A DNA stretch of 30,439 nucleotides, taken from contig DBWF01000055.1 in NCBI GenBank assembly GCA_002308275.1, positions 11,558 through 41,996 of the forward strand, read 5' to 3'. Position 1 is the first letter of the stretch. The number at the start of each line of letters is the position of its first letter. The notes below the pieces were generated by a model. That model was not told the origin of the DNA. It made no database searches and saw only the letters and a program-made list of their open reading frames with translations. The translations under genes and the position numbers were made by a program. Positions 1 through 7,214 of the stretch are shown here, one piece after another. Source of the stretch: Caryophanales bacterium UBA1245. Its GTDB lineage: Bacteria; Bacillota_I; Bacilli_A; ML615J-28; CAG-313.

Positions 1-46
1 ACTCTTAATCAGTGGGTCCAGGGTTCGAGTCCCTGAGGGTGTACCA
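1..46 (+). tRNA. tRNA-Lys(CUU), 3' part
   Basis: The window opens inside a tRNA. Base 1 is the last base of the 5' anticodon stem. Bases 2-8 form the anticodon loop with CTT at 4-6 and A at 7. TCAGT (9-13) is the 3' anticodon stem. CAGGG/CCCTG (19-23, 31-35) with a TTCGAGT loop is the T arm. The acceptor strand is 36-42, the discriminator is A43 and an encoded CCA is at 44-46. A CUU anticodon reads AAG lysine codons. The 5' half lies outside the window, so D arm and acceptor pairing cannot be checked. Confidence 0.9.
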
Positions 47-57
47 TTTTAAACACT

Positions 58-79
58 AGCGTCAATGACGCTTTTTTTT
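58..79 (+). terminator. Rho-independent terminator after tRNA-Lys
   Basis: A 6-bp stem AGCGTC/GACGCT with a 3-base loop is followed by eight T residues (72-79). It sits 11 bases after the tRNA CCA end, so it ends the tRNA transcript before the next gene's promoter. Confidence 0.85.
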
Positions 80-108
80 ATTTTTACTCCCTTTTTTAAC
101 ACCAACTA

Positions 109-117
109 TGATATAAT
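109..117 (+). promoter_or_regulatory. Extended -10 promoter for the YwaF-like gene
   Basis: TG at 109-110, one base, then a perfect TATAAT at 112-117. No convincing -35 box lies 16-18 bases upstream, so the TGn extension probably compensates. The start codon at 140 follows a good ribosome binding site. Confidence 0.65.
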
Positions 118-139
118 ACAAATAACAAAAGGAGTTTTT

Positions 140-892
140 ATGTTTACACCCAAACATTTTATTTGGATTGGAATGTGTATTGTTCTCATTGCCATCCTCT
201 TATTTATTTCTTTAAAATTCAAATTCAAAAAGAAAACTGCTCTTATTATTATGTGTGGTATCACTGTTGTTAGTGAATTATTAAAGCTATTCACTAATAT
301 CATTATGGTTTATGATGAATATGGTAATCTCTATCGTGGTTTTATTGATCCAAAAGCCTTACCACTTCACTTATGTTCTTTCTTTATCTTTATCTTCTTC
401 TTTATGCTATTTAACAAGAATGAAGAGTTAGAAAAGAAAATTATTAGCTTCTTTGTGCCAATTGGTCTAATTGGTGCTATTCTGGCAATTCTCTTTGCCA
501 CAACTGGTGTTGAATTTACTAGTCCCATTACATGGCAAAACTTTATGTATCACGCCGGCATGGTTTACTTAGCTCTCTATTATATCATTACAAAGCAAGT
601 AAACTTAGGATTAAAGATATGTATTCGCAATCTCCTCATTCTTTTCGCCCTTTGCATTATAATGATTTGGGTTAATGGTGCCCTCAGCGCTTATGATACC
701 AACTACTTCTTTGTTTGTCGTCCACCAGCACCAAACCTTCCTTTCTTAAACTTAAAGAGTGGATGGCACATCTATTTCTTAAGAGTTCTCTTTAGCGGTG
801 CTCTATTTGAAATTCTCGTTTGTCTTCCTTATATTATAAAAGAATTTAAAAATAAAAAACAAAATAATAATACTGAGGAAATCAGTGAATAA
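140..892 (+). CDS. YwaF/TP0381-type integral membrane protein
   Basis: A 250-aa multi-pass membrane protein of the conserved hypothetical family typified by Bacillus YwaF (TIGR02206). Six or seven hydrophobic segments run from residue 6 to about 233. Family-like signatures are LPLHLCSFF (74-82), the NYFF..RPPAP stretch (188-199) and the GWHIYFLRVL stretch near 208-217. The tail is short, polar and rich in Asn and Glu. An upstream in-frame ATG at 65 lies inside the tRNA terminator and before the promoter, so it cannot be the start. ATG140 is preceded by AAAGGAGT at 128-135. The gene is monocistronic, with its own promoter and terminator. The biochemical role of the family is unknown, so function is left open. 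Family assignment is fairly confident. Confidence 0.85.
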   Translation: MFTPKHFIWIGMCIVLIAILLFISLKFKFKKKTALIIMCGITVVSELLKLFTNIIMVYDEYGNLYRGFIDPKALPLHLCSFFIFIFFFMLFNKNEELEKKIISFFVPIGLIGAILAILFATTGVEFTSPITWQNFMYHAGMVYLALYYIITKQVNLGLKICIRNLLILFALCIIMIWVNGALSAYDTNYFFVCRPPAPNLPFLNLKSGWHIYFLRVLFSGALFEILVCLPYIIKEFKNKKQNNNTEEISE

Positions 893-898
893 AGGTAT

Positions 899-925
899 GC
901 CAATTCGATTGAATTGGCTTTTCTT
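899..925 (+). terminator. Rho-independent terminator after YwaF-like gene
   Basis: A perfect 8-bp stem (GCCAATTC / GAATTGGC, 899-906 and 911-918) with a 4-base loop is followed by TTTTCTT. It lies 6 bases after the stop codon. Confidence 0.9.
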
Positions 926-944
926 ATGCTTGCTAATAGTTTCT

Positions 945-973
945 TTGACAAAATCACGATTATTTGATATAAT
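945..973 (+). promoter_or_regulatory. Consensus sigma-70 promoter for the CNNM/CBS pair
   Basis: Perfect TTGACA at 945-950, a 17-base spacer and perfect TATAAT at 968-973. It is the closest match to consensus in the window, and predicts strong, perhaps constitutive, expression of the two downstream membrane proteins. Confidence 0.88.
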
Positions 974-1003
974 ATTAATAACTATAAAGAGGTGATTATT
1001 TCC

Positions 1004-2059
1004 ATGGATCCACTTGGACCGGTCTGTTATTTATTTTTAAGTACGCAAATCAGTACAACATCATTTATTTATTTGGTACTGTTAATTGTAGGAGTAGCTT
1101 TCTTTTCTTTTTGTGAAACGGCTCTTCTATATTGCAATCGTCAGCGCTTGAAGATTCAAGCTGAAGATGGCAAAAAACTATCAAAACTAGTTTTATGGCT
1201 TTTAGAACATCACGATCATTCAATCATTACTATTTTAATTGGTACTAATGTCATTAACATTGTGGCTTCGGTCTTAGCTACTGCTCTAAGTATTTTGATA
1301 TTAAAGAATGAAGGCTTAGCAACCGTTGCTTCAACGATTATTATGACTATTGTAATCTTTATTTTTGGTGAAATCCTACCAAAAAGTATTGCGCAAGCTA
1401 ATCCTGATGCATCTAGTAAGTTTATTTCAATTCCACTCTTTGTTATCAATATTATCTTAACACCAATTTCGATTATTTTCCTAGGTCTAATTAAGCTAAT
1501 TAAAATAATAGCCAAAATTAGTGATGAGGAAGATACTTATTCAGAAGATGATTTTCAAGATATCGTTGATGAAGGTGCTGATGATGGTGTCCTCGATGAA
1601 GAGGAAGCTGATATTATTAATAATGCGGTCGAATTTGGTGATAAGGTCGTTCGTAACATTATGACACCGATTGACGAAGTATTCGCTATCGATGTTACCC
1701 ATACATCGCGTAAAGAATTGCTGGATACGATTGCGGAAACGGACTATTCTAGAATTCCTATCTATAAAGATAAAAAGACCAATATTGTTGGTATCTTACT
1801 TGTTAAAGAGTATTTACATAAAGCTTTGATTAAACAAAACGTTTCTTATCGTTCTTGTCTAATTGAAACCCTAAAAGTCTTAGATACAATGAAAATCGAT
1901 GCTTTAGTCGATTATTTACAAAGTAAACAAAACCATATCGCGATAGTCACCGATAATCAAGGTAATGTAGTTGGTCTTGTTACTTTAGAAGATGCTTTAG
2001 AAGAATTAGTTGGTGAATTTGAAGAAACAATTGCACCAGGGGAGGTTGCTCATGAGTAA
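1004..2059 (+). CDS. CNNM domain and CBS-pair membrane protein (HlyC/CorC family), short form
   Basis: A 351-aa member of the UPF0053/HlyC-CorC family, linked elsewhere to Mg2+/Co2+ handling. The N-terminal CNNM membrane domain (about 21-175) carries FFSFCETALL (33-42), GTNVINI (80-86) and FGEILPKS (121-128). An acidic linker (175-205) leads to a CBS pair: VRNIMTPIDEVFAID (216-230) with YSRIPIY (248-254), then HIAIVTD...VVGLVTLEDALEELVGE (311-338). The protein stops after the second CBS motif, so it lacks the C-terminal CorC/transporter-associated domain that its downstream paralog has. A GTG at 992 is possible, but ATG1004 sits 8-9 bases after AGAGGTG and matches the family start better. It is co-transcribed with the next gene (8-base overlap). 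Transport substrate is inferred only from the family. Confidence 0.9.
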   Translation: MDPLGPVCYLFLSTQISTTSFIYLVLLIVGVAFFSFCETALLYCNRQRLKIQAEDGKKLSKLVLWLLEHHDHSIITILIGTNVINIVASVLATALSILILKNEGLATVASTIIMTIVIFIFGEILPKSIAQANPDASSKFISIPLFVINIILTPISIIFLGLIKLIKIIAKISDEEDTYSEDDFQDIVDEGADDGVLDEEEADIINNAVEFGDKVVRNIMTPIDEVFAIDVTHTSRKELLDTIAETDYSRIPIYKDKKTNIVGILLVKEYLHKALIKQNVSYRSCLIETLKVLDTMKIDALVDYLQSKQNHIAIVTDNQGNVVGLVTLEDALEELVGEFEETIAPGEVAHE

Positions 2060-3341
2060 ACCTTTACTATACGTGCTCCTTGTCGTTTGCTTTATTCTGT
2101 TAATTTTGTCTGCCTTCTTCTCTTCTAGTGAATCAGTTTATGCAAAGGTTAATCCATACCGCTTAAAAAGACTAGCTGAAGACAAAAAGAGTAAAGCTGC
2201 AAGCGTGGCTTTAAAGATTAAGGAACAATTTGACAAAACAATCTCAACCATTTTAATTGGTAACAGTTTAGTCAATATTGCTATTTCATCAATTGCTACG
2301 CTCATTGCTTATCACTTTTTAGATCATAATACTTTTTTAATGACGATTATTGTAACTTTAACAGTTTTAATCTTTGGGGAAATCTTACCAAAGACACTCG
2401 CTCCAAAGCATAGCCTAAAGCTTGCTCTCTTCTATGCTTACTTTATTATTTTCTTCCAAATCATCTTCTTCCCAGTTGTCTATGTTGTAACCGCTGGTAT
2501 TGGTGCAATCGCTAAAATTTGGACACCAAAAGAAGCTGATCACATTACAGATGAAGAATTAATAACCATCACTGAAGAGATGGAGGAAGCTGGTATTATT
2601 GATGAAGATGATGCCGAGTTAATTACTAATGCTATCGATATGACCGAAACCACAGCTCATGAAATTATGAAGCCAAGAGTTGATATGTATGCGGTCGATA
2701 TTGATGACTTAGAAAATCATTTTAATGAAATAACTGATGATGCTGAATTATACATTTATTCAAGAATTCCCGTTTATGAAGATACCATTGATAATATTAT
2801 TGGTATTCTAAACTCAAATGTCTTGTTAAAGAAAATCTTAATGAAAGAAGAATTTAAAATCCGTGATATTTTAATTCCGCCTCTTTTCTTCCATAAAACA
2901 AAACCTATTGTTGACTGTCTACATGAACTGCGGGTTCATAAAAACCACTTAGCCATCGTTGTTGATGAATTTGGTGGGACGATGGGTATTATAACAACTG
3001 AAGATATCATTGAAGAATTAGTTGGTGAAATATGGGATGAAGCTGATACGATCGTGCCTGACTATGTCCAAGTATCTGATAATACTTACTTAGTTGATGG
3101 TGATATGAATATCTATGACTTCTTGGAATTAGTTGATTATCCCGATAAAGAATTTGATACGGAATATACAACCGTTGGTGGCTGGTGCACCGAGATTTTA
3201 GAACGTTTCCCAGAAACTGGCGATACGTTTGATTGGAACAATCTCCACTTAGAAATTGTTCAAGCCGAACAAATGCGGGTGGAAAAGGTGCGTGTCACAA
3301 TTAATCAACCTCAAGATGAAGAAAACGAGTTAGAAAACTAA
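2052..3341 (+). CDS. CNNM, CBS-pair and CorC-domain membrane protein (HlyC/CorC family), full form
   Basis: A 429-aa paralog of the upstream gene with the complete architecture. The CNNM domain (about 1-160) carries FFSSSESVYAKVN (22-34), GNSLVNI (70-76) and FGEILPKTLAP (108-118). The CBS pair has HEIMKPRVDMYAVD (203-216), YSRIPVYED (236-244) and HLAIVVDEFGGTMGIITTED (299-318). The C-terminal CorC domain (about 335-418) contains YLVDGDMNIYDF and TVGGWCTEILERFP. ATG2052 overlaps the previous stop by 8 bases and has GGGGAGG at 2040-2045, so translation is probably coupled. A 14-codon longer reading frame from 2010 lacks support. Two adjacent unequal paralogs suggest a heteromer or divergent roles; that is inference. 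Its last codons form the 5' arm of the shared terminator. Confidence 0.92.
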   Translation: MSKPLLYVLLVVCFILLILSAFFSSSESVYAKVNPYRLKRLAEDKKSKAASVALKIKEQFDKTISTILIGNSLVNIAISSIATLIAYHFLDHNTFLMTIIVTLTVLIFGEILPKTLAPKHSLKLALFYAYFIIFFQIIFFPVVYVVTAGIGAIAKIWTPKEADHITDEELITITEEMEEAGIIDEDDAELITNAIDMTETTAHEIMKPRVDMYAVDIDDLENHFNEITDDAELYIYSRIPVYEDTIDNIIGILNSNVLLKKILMKEEFKIRDILIPPLFFHKTKPIVDCLHELRVHKNHLAIVVDEFGGTMGIITTEDIIEELVGEIWDEADTIVPDYVQVSDNTYLVDGDMNIYDFLELVDYPDKEFDTEYTTVGGWCTEILERFPETGDTFDWNNLHLEIVQAEQMRVEKVRVTINQPQDEENELEN

Positions 3342-3352
3342 CTCGTTTTTTT
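3325..3352. terminator. Bidirectional terminator embedded in two convergent CDS ends
   Basis: A perfect 9-bp stem ACGAGTTAG/CTAACTCGT (3325-3333, 3338-3346) with an AAAA loop is followed by seven T on the plus strand, and by TTTTC on the minus strand. The stop codons of the CorC-type gene (3339-3341, plus) and the fumarase beta subunit (3338-3340, minus) lie inside the hairpin. Confidence 0.88.
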
Positions 3353-3892
3353 ATATTTCTTAATGCCTTCTTCGTATAAATTACCACCATAGGCATCATA
3401 TGTAACAATCGCAAAGAAATCTTCGACTTCCAAATGGTAAATAGCCTCAGGTCCTAGGTCAGGATAAGCCACTAGTTCACATTTTTTAATCGTTTGACTA
3501 ATCGAAACCGCTGCACCCCCAATTGATGTTAGGTAAAGAGCATGATATTTGATTAGGTCATCTTGATATTCCTTACTTCGAGGTCCCTTACCAATCATAA
3601 TCTTAAGGCCTTCTTGTAAAAGAGTCCTTGCATAAGGGTCCATCCGGTAACTAGATGTAGGCCCCGCCGAACCAATTATTTCATTTGGTCTGGCTGGAGT
3701 TGGTCCAACATAATAAATAGTCGCATTTTTAAGTGGAATTGGTAATTTACCATCCTTTAAAGCTTCCATTATTCTTTTATGTGCCGCATCGCGAGCTGTA
3801 TATATCGTACCTGTCAAATAGATGATATCACCAGCTCGAAGACTCATTATATCTTCTTCTGATAAAGGTAGTTTGAGATGCTTTGTACTCAT
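3338..3892 (-). CDS. Fe-S class I fumarate hydratase/tartrate dehydratase, beta subunit
   Basis: 184 aa, the usual size for the C-terminal-type subunit of two-subunit class I hydro-lyases, which interconvert fumarate and malate or dehydrate tartrate. Typical motifs are GDIIYLTGTIYTARDAAHKR near the N-terminus, YYVGPTPARP, IIGSAGPTSSYRMD and IMIGKGPRS. The ATG at 3892 abuts the TAG of the alpha subunit without any gap, and a GGGGG-rich ribosome binding site lies inside the alpha gene, so the subunits are probably made together. The last gene of the four-gene minus-strand operon. Fumarate versus tartrate specificity cannot be decided from the sequence; fumarase is more likely in an anaerobe. 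Confidence 0.92.
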   Translation of the reverse strand: MSTKHLKLPLSEEDIMSLRAGDIIYLTGTIYTARDAAHKRIMEALKDGKLPIPLKNATIYYVGPTPARPNEIIGSAGPTSSYRMDPYARTLLQEGLKIMIGKGPRSKEYQDDLIKYHALYLTSIGGAAVSISQTIKKCELVAYPDLGPEAIYHLEVEDFFAIVTYDAYGGNLYEEGIKKYKKTS

Positions 3893-4732
3893 CTAGATAA
3901 CCCCCTTGGCATGGCGATTAACATGACATTGAATATTAATAGCAACTGGAAGCGAAGCTATATGGCATGGATAAGATTTAATCCTAACCCCAAGGCAAGT
4001 ATTAGATCCTCCAAGCCCCATTGGTCCAATACCTAGTTTATTGATTTCATCTTTTAATTCATTTGCTAACTTTTCATAAACACTATTTTCATAAGGGGCA
4101 TCGAGTTCATCCATTAGAGCTTCTTTAGCTAGTAGCGCACATTTTTCAAAGCCCCCGCCAATACCAACACCAATTACTAGTGGTGGACATGCTTTAGCAC
4201 CTTTTTCGTTGATCGTATCGATGACAAACTTCTTAATACCATCAATACCTTCGGCAGGAGTCAGCATTTTAAGCGTACTCATGTTTTCACTACCGGCTCC
4301 TTTTGGTGCTAGTGTGATTTGAATTTGATCACCATCAATTAATTCATAATAAATAATGGCTGGCGTATTATCAAAAGTATTTCGGCGTTCAATTGGGTCA
4401 TTAACAACCGAATTACGGTAATAACCTTCTTTGTAAGCAATCCTAATACCTTCATTAATAGCCGCAGTTAAGTCAAAAGGTAAATAACACTCGCGACCTA
4501 CTTTAACAAAACAAACAACAATACCCGTATCTTGACAAATTGGACGCTTTGTTTGACAAGCTATCTCATCATTTTTGATGATTTCTTCTAAGATTTGTTT
4601 GCCGATTGGCGATTCTTCATAATCTTTACTAGTTATTATTTGCTTGATAGTTGAAGAATCTACTTCACAACAAGCTTGATGAACTAATTCTTGGATTTTT
4701 AAAATGACATCTTCTTTATTTATTTGTCGCAT
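3893..4732 (-). CDS. Fe-S class I fumarate hydratase/tartrate dehydratase, alpha subunit
   Basis: 279 aa, the catalytic 4Fe-4S subunit of a two-subunit class I fumarase. The three expected cluster cysteines are visible: C66 in PICQDTG, C182 in KACPPLVIGVGIGGG and C269 in NIQCHVNRH near the C-terminus. LAPKGAGSENMSTLKML (141-157) and GPMGLGGSNTCLGVRI are further family motifs. Class I enzymes are oxygen-labile, consistent with the class III ribonucleotide reductase here. The gene starts 12 bases after the stop of the InlB-repeat gene, so it is at least partly read through from the operon promoter near 8864. A TATAAT at 4751-4756 (minus) could give a separate promoter but has no clear -35 box. 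Confidence 0.93.
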   Translation of the reverse strand: MRQINKEDVILKIQELVHQACCEVDSSTIKQIITSKDYEESPIGKQILEEIIKNDEIACQTKRPICQDTGIVVCFVKVGRECYLPFDLTAAINEGIRIAYKEGYYRNSVVNDPIERRNTFDNTPAIIYYELIDGDQIQITLAPKGAGSENMSTLKMLTPAEGIDGIKKFVIDTINEKGAKACPPLVIGVGIGGGFEKCALLAKEALMDELDAPYENSVYEKLANELKDEINKLGIGPMGLGGSNTCLGVRIKSYPCHIASLPVAINIQCHVNRHAKGVI

Positions 4733-4744
4733 ATTTATTATCCT

Positions 4745-7195
4745 TTATTCATTATAAATAATTGTTGATGGGTCACACCAATCATTCCATAAAGTGCTAT
4801 CTAGTCCTTTTGGCACATAGACAACAAGATTAGTTTGATTAAAGGCATCCTTGCCCATAAAGATAAGTTCTTCTGGTAATCTGATTTCTAAAATTGGCGC
4901 ATCGAGAAAAGCTTGTTCGCCAATCGCCAGGATTGGAATATCACCTAGATATGAAGGTAAGACAACACTTAGTGGTAGTTCGCCTTGATAACCGGTGATT
5001 AAATAGTATTCTCTTGGATTTTCTTCATTGTCATCAATCATTTGGAAAGTTAAGCTTGATGGTTTAAGCTCCTCCTCATACCAAGCAAATAAGTATATCG
5101 ACCGGCCAGGCATCGTAATAAGATTAAAACTTTCAGTCAAATCCATATCCAGATACCAACCACCAAAAGTAAAGTTTTCTCTTTTGGCATCTGGTATTTC
5201 AATATAAGCACCAAATTTTAAATTTATACTAGTTATCGCTTCCCCACCATTAGTGAAGAAATAAATATCATAACTATTTCGGTAATAATAGTAATCAACT
5301 TGTAAGAGACCTTTTGGATCAATTGTCAGTTCTTGAACTGGTGGTGTTACAAAGCCTTCATAATTATTGACTTGAACCTTAACTTTCGTATCTGTTACAC
5401 CAAACAAAACGGTTGCTTCATGTAAGCTAAAAGCATCATTATCTAAATTTTGCCAGTAATGATTAACAACATAATTAATATCATCCCGAGGACTCCATTT
5501 AGCTTTGAGTGGTAAATCATAATCGTATTGATAAATACCATCTTCAATTTTTACCCCCGCATAATACCAGCCTTCAAAATTATAACCAAGGCGTGAAGGC
5601 GTTGGTAAGTAATAGCTTTCTAAATAATTAGTATCTACCTCATCTAAACCAACCTCACCACCAGCTGGATCAAGGTGAATTTGATAGGTATTGATTTGCC
5701 AATTAGCTTTCAAATCAAGGTCACCATAGGTTAGTTGGTAATTAGGATTCGGAATTCCTTCTTCACTATCACTCCAACCGGTAAATGTATAACCTTTTTT
5801 GGTTGGGTTTCTTAATACTTGACCATCATCAGTCGTGTATGTTGTAATCATCTCACCACTACCACCATCTAATTGATAACTGATTTGGTAAGTATTAGGA
5901 AGGTAGTGGGCAAATAGTTGCATCGTGCCAAATGAACCTTTTGGAATATCGACACTATCTTGTAATTCATTAGATAAATTAGTGGTCCAGCCAGTAAAGG
6001 TATAACCATCCCTTGAAGGTGCCCCAATATGAATTGTATCGGTATCCATATTATAAGTACTTGGAACATCATCTGGTAAAGTACCATTATCTAAATTGAT
6101 TTGAATAGCAAAATCATTAGCCTTAAAAACTGGTTGCAATACTAAATCACCAAAGGTGCCACGATTAATATAATGACTCTTAGTAACTGCTCCATTTGTA
6201 CTACTCCAACCTTCAAATGTATAACCAAATTTTTCGATTGTGGGTAGCATAAATGATGATAAAACATTATACTCACTAGGGTAAGCAGTACTATCCACAT
6301 CAAGATAGCTAATCCGATAAGTCTCCATTTCATATAAGGCTTTAAGCTTTAAGGTTAAGCGGTTATCAATTAATTCATAGTTCATTAAATCCCAACCGCT
6401 AAAACGGTATCCATTAAGTAATGCCTTAGGAGTCTCTTCTTCTACTAGTGTTCCACCATATAATACATATTGGTAGCTAACATCAAGACCTAAAACCAAA
6501 GCATTTGACGAAGCAGCAACATAATCTTTTTCTTGACATAGTTTATGAATATAAACTAATTCCGCTTGTCTTTTAGCATCACTATATTCACCTAAACTGA
6601 TAAAGGCCTCATATGCTTCATCAAACTTGCCATCTAAAGCAGCCTGCTTGGCACTCTCATATTTAGCCATTGGCATAATAACAAAGATGGTATAGAATAA
6701 ACCAACAAAAGTAATTGCGACAAAGGTAATTACGATTCTTAAAACCATCTGGTCTTTCTTCTGCTTTTTGGCTTGGGTGATACTTTTAATATTTGCTACC
6801 TCTTTTAAAAAGGATAGATAAATACTAATTACCTCATCAAAGGAGTTGGCAGCATCAATTAAAGCTAGGCTTTCCCCCGCAAGCGCAACAATCTTTAGGT
6901 GGTCGCTTTTTTCATAAAGACTATGTCTAATTTGTTCACTCATATTAATAAAATATGAGCGCACCATTTGTTGATATTTAGTAAAATTTAGCGTCTCTTG
7001 AATAGTATTTTGCTTTAATGTATCATATGCATCATCTAAATCGTTACATTGTTCAACATTATTGATATTAATTTCAATATTATGATATAGTTTTTTTAAT
7101 AAATGATATTGCCTATTTAATAAAGAAGGTGTCAAAATAGCATCTGGACTCAGTAAAAGGCACGCATAAGCACGCATTTTATTTCCTGTACGCAT
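4745..7195 (-). CDS. Membrane-anchored InlB B-repeat surface protein with a BspA-like end
   Basis: An 816-aa type II membrane protein. Residues 1-150 are mostly helical and probably cytoplasmic, ending in KKQKKDQ. A single membrane segment covers about 151-174. Outside, 178-230 resembles a short TPR-like helical motif (FDEAYEAFISLGEYSDAKRQ). From about 260 to 710 there are at least five InlB/Listeria-Bacteroides repeats, each ending in a GY-F-GW core: 324-330, 397-403, 468-474, 537-543 and a variant NFTFGGW at 674-680. Residues 571-640 (VNHYWQ..., YYYY) resemble a MucBP-like insert. The end (750-795) resembles one BspA-type leucine-rich repeat (IGEQAFLDAP, IRLPEEL). ATG7195 follows GAGGTG at 5 bases. 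Second gene of the operon, 19 bases after the nucleotidase. Probably adhesive or wall-interacting, but the ligand is unknown, and the large cytoplasmic N-terminal domain is unusual for an adhesin. Confidence 0.85.
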   Translation of the reverse strand: MRTGNKMRAYACLLLSPDAILTPSLLNRQYHLLKKLYHNIEININNVEQCNDLDDAYDTLKQNTIQETLNFTKYQQMVRSYFINMSEQIRHSLYEKSDHLKIVALAGESLALIDAANSFDEVISIYLSFLKEVANIKSITQAKKQKKDQMVLRIVITFVAITFVGLFYTIFVIMPMAKYESAKQAALDGKFDEAYEAFISLGEYSDAKRQAELVYIHKLCQEKDYVAASSNALVLGLDVSYQYVLYGGTLVEEETPKALLNGYRFSGWDLMNYELIDNRLTLKLKALYEMETYRISYLDVDSTAYPSEYNVLSSFMLPTIEKFGYTFEGWSSTNGAVTKSHYINRGTFGDLVLQPVFKANDFAIQINLDNGTLPDDVPSTYNMDTDTIHIGAPSRDGYTFTGWTTNLSNELQDSVDIPKGSFGTMQLFAHYLPNTYQISYQLDGGSGEMITTYTTDDGQVLRNPTKKGYTFTGWSDSEEGIPNPNYQLTYGDLDLKANWQINTYQIHLDPAGGEVGLDEVDTNYLESYYLPTPSRLGYNFEGWYYAGVKIEDGIYQYDYDLPLKAKWSPRDDINYVVNHYWQNLDNDAFSLHEATVLFGVTDTKVKVQVNNYEGFVTPPVQELTIDPKGLLQVDYYYYRNSYDIYFFTNGGEAITSINLKFGAYIEIPDAKRENFTFGGWYLDMDLTESFNLITMPGRSIYLFAWYEEELKPSSLTFQMIDDNEENPREYYLITGYQGELPLSVVLPSYLGDIPILAIGEQAFLDAPILEIRLPEELIFMGKDAFNQTNLVVYVPKGLDSTLWNDWCDPSTIIYNE

Positions 7196-7214
7196 TTTAA
7201 CACCTCACTTCTTA

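Noticed and set aside
65..139. N-terminal extension of the YwaF-like gene from ATG65
   Set aside because: This ATG lies in the loop of the tRNA terminator and upstream of the extended -10 box; ATG140 has a clear ribosome binding site and the family start.
1216..1515. 99-codon open frame antisense to the first CNNM gene
   Set aside because: Shadow of a conserved coding region; composition mirrors the membrane helices on the other strand and no ribosome binding site is seen.
4751..4756. TATAAT as a dedicated promoter of the fumarase genes
   Set aside because: It lies at the end of the preceding gene, has no -35 box at 16-18 bases and no TG extension; kept only as a possibility in the gene entry.
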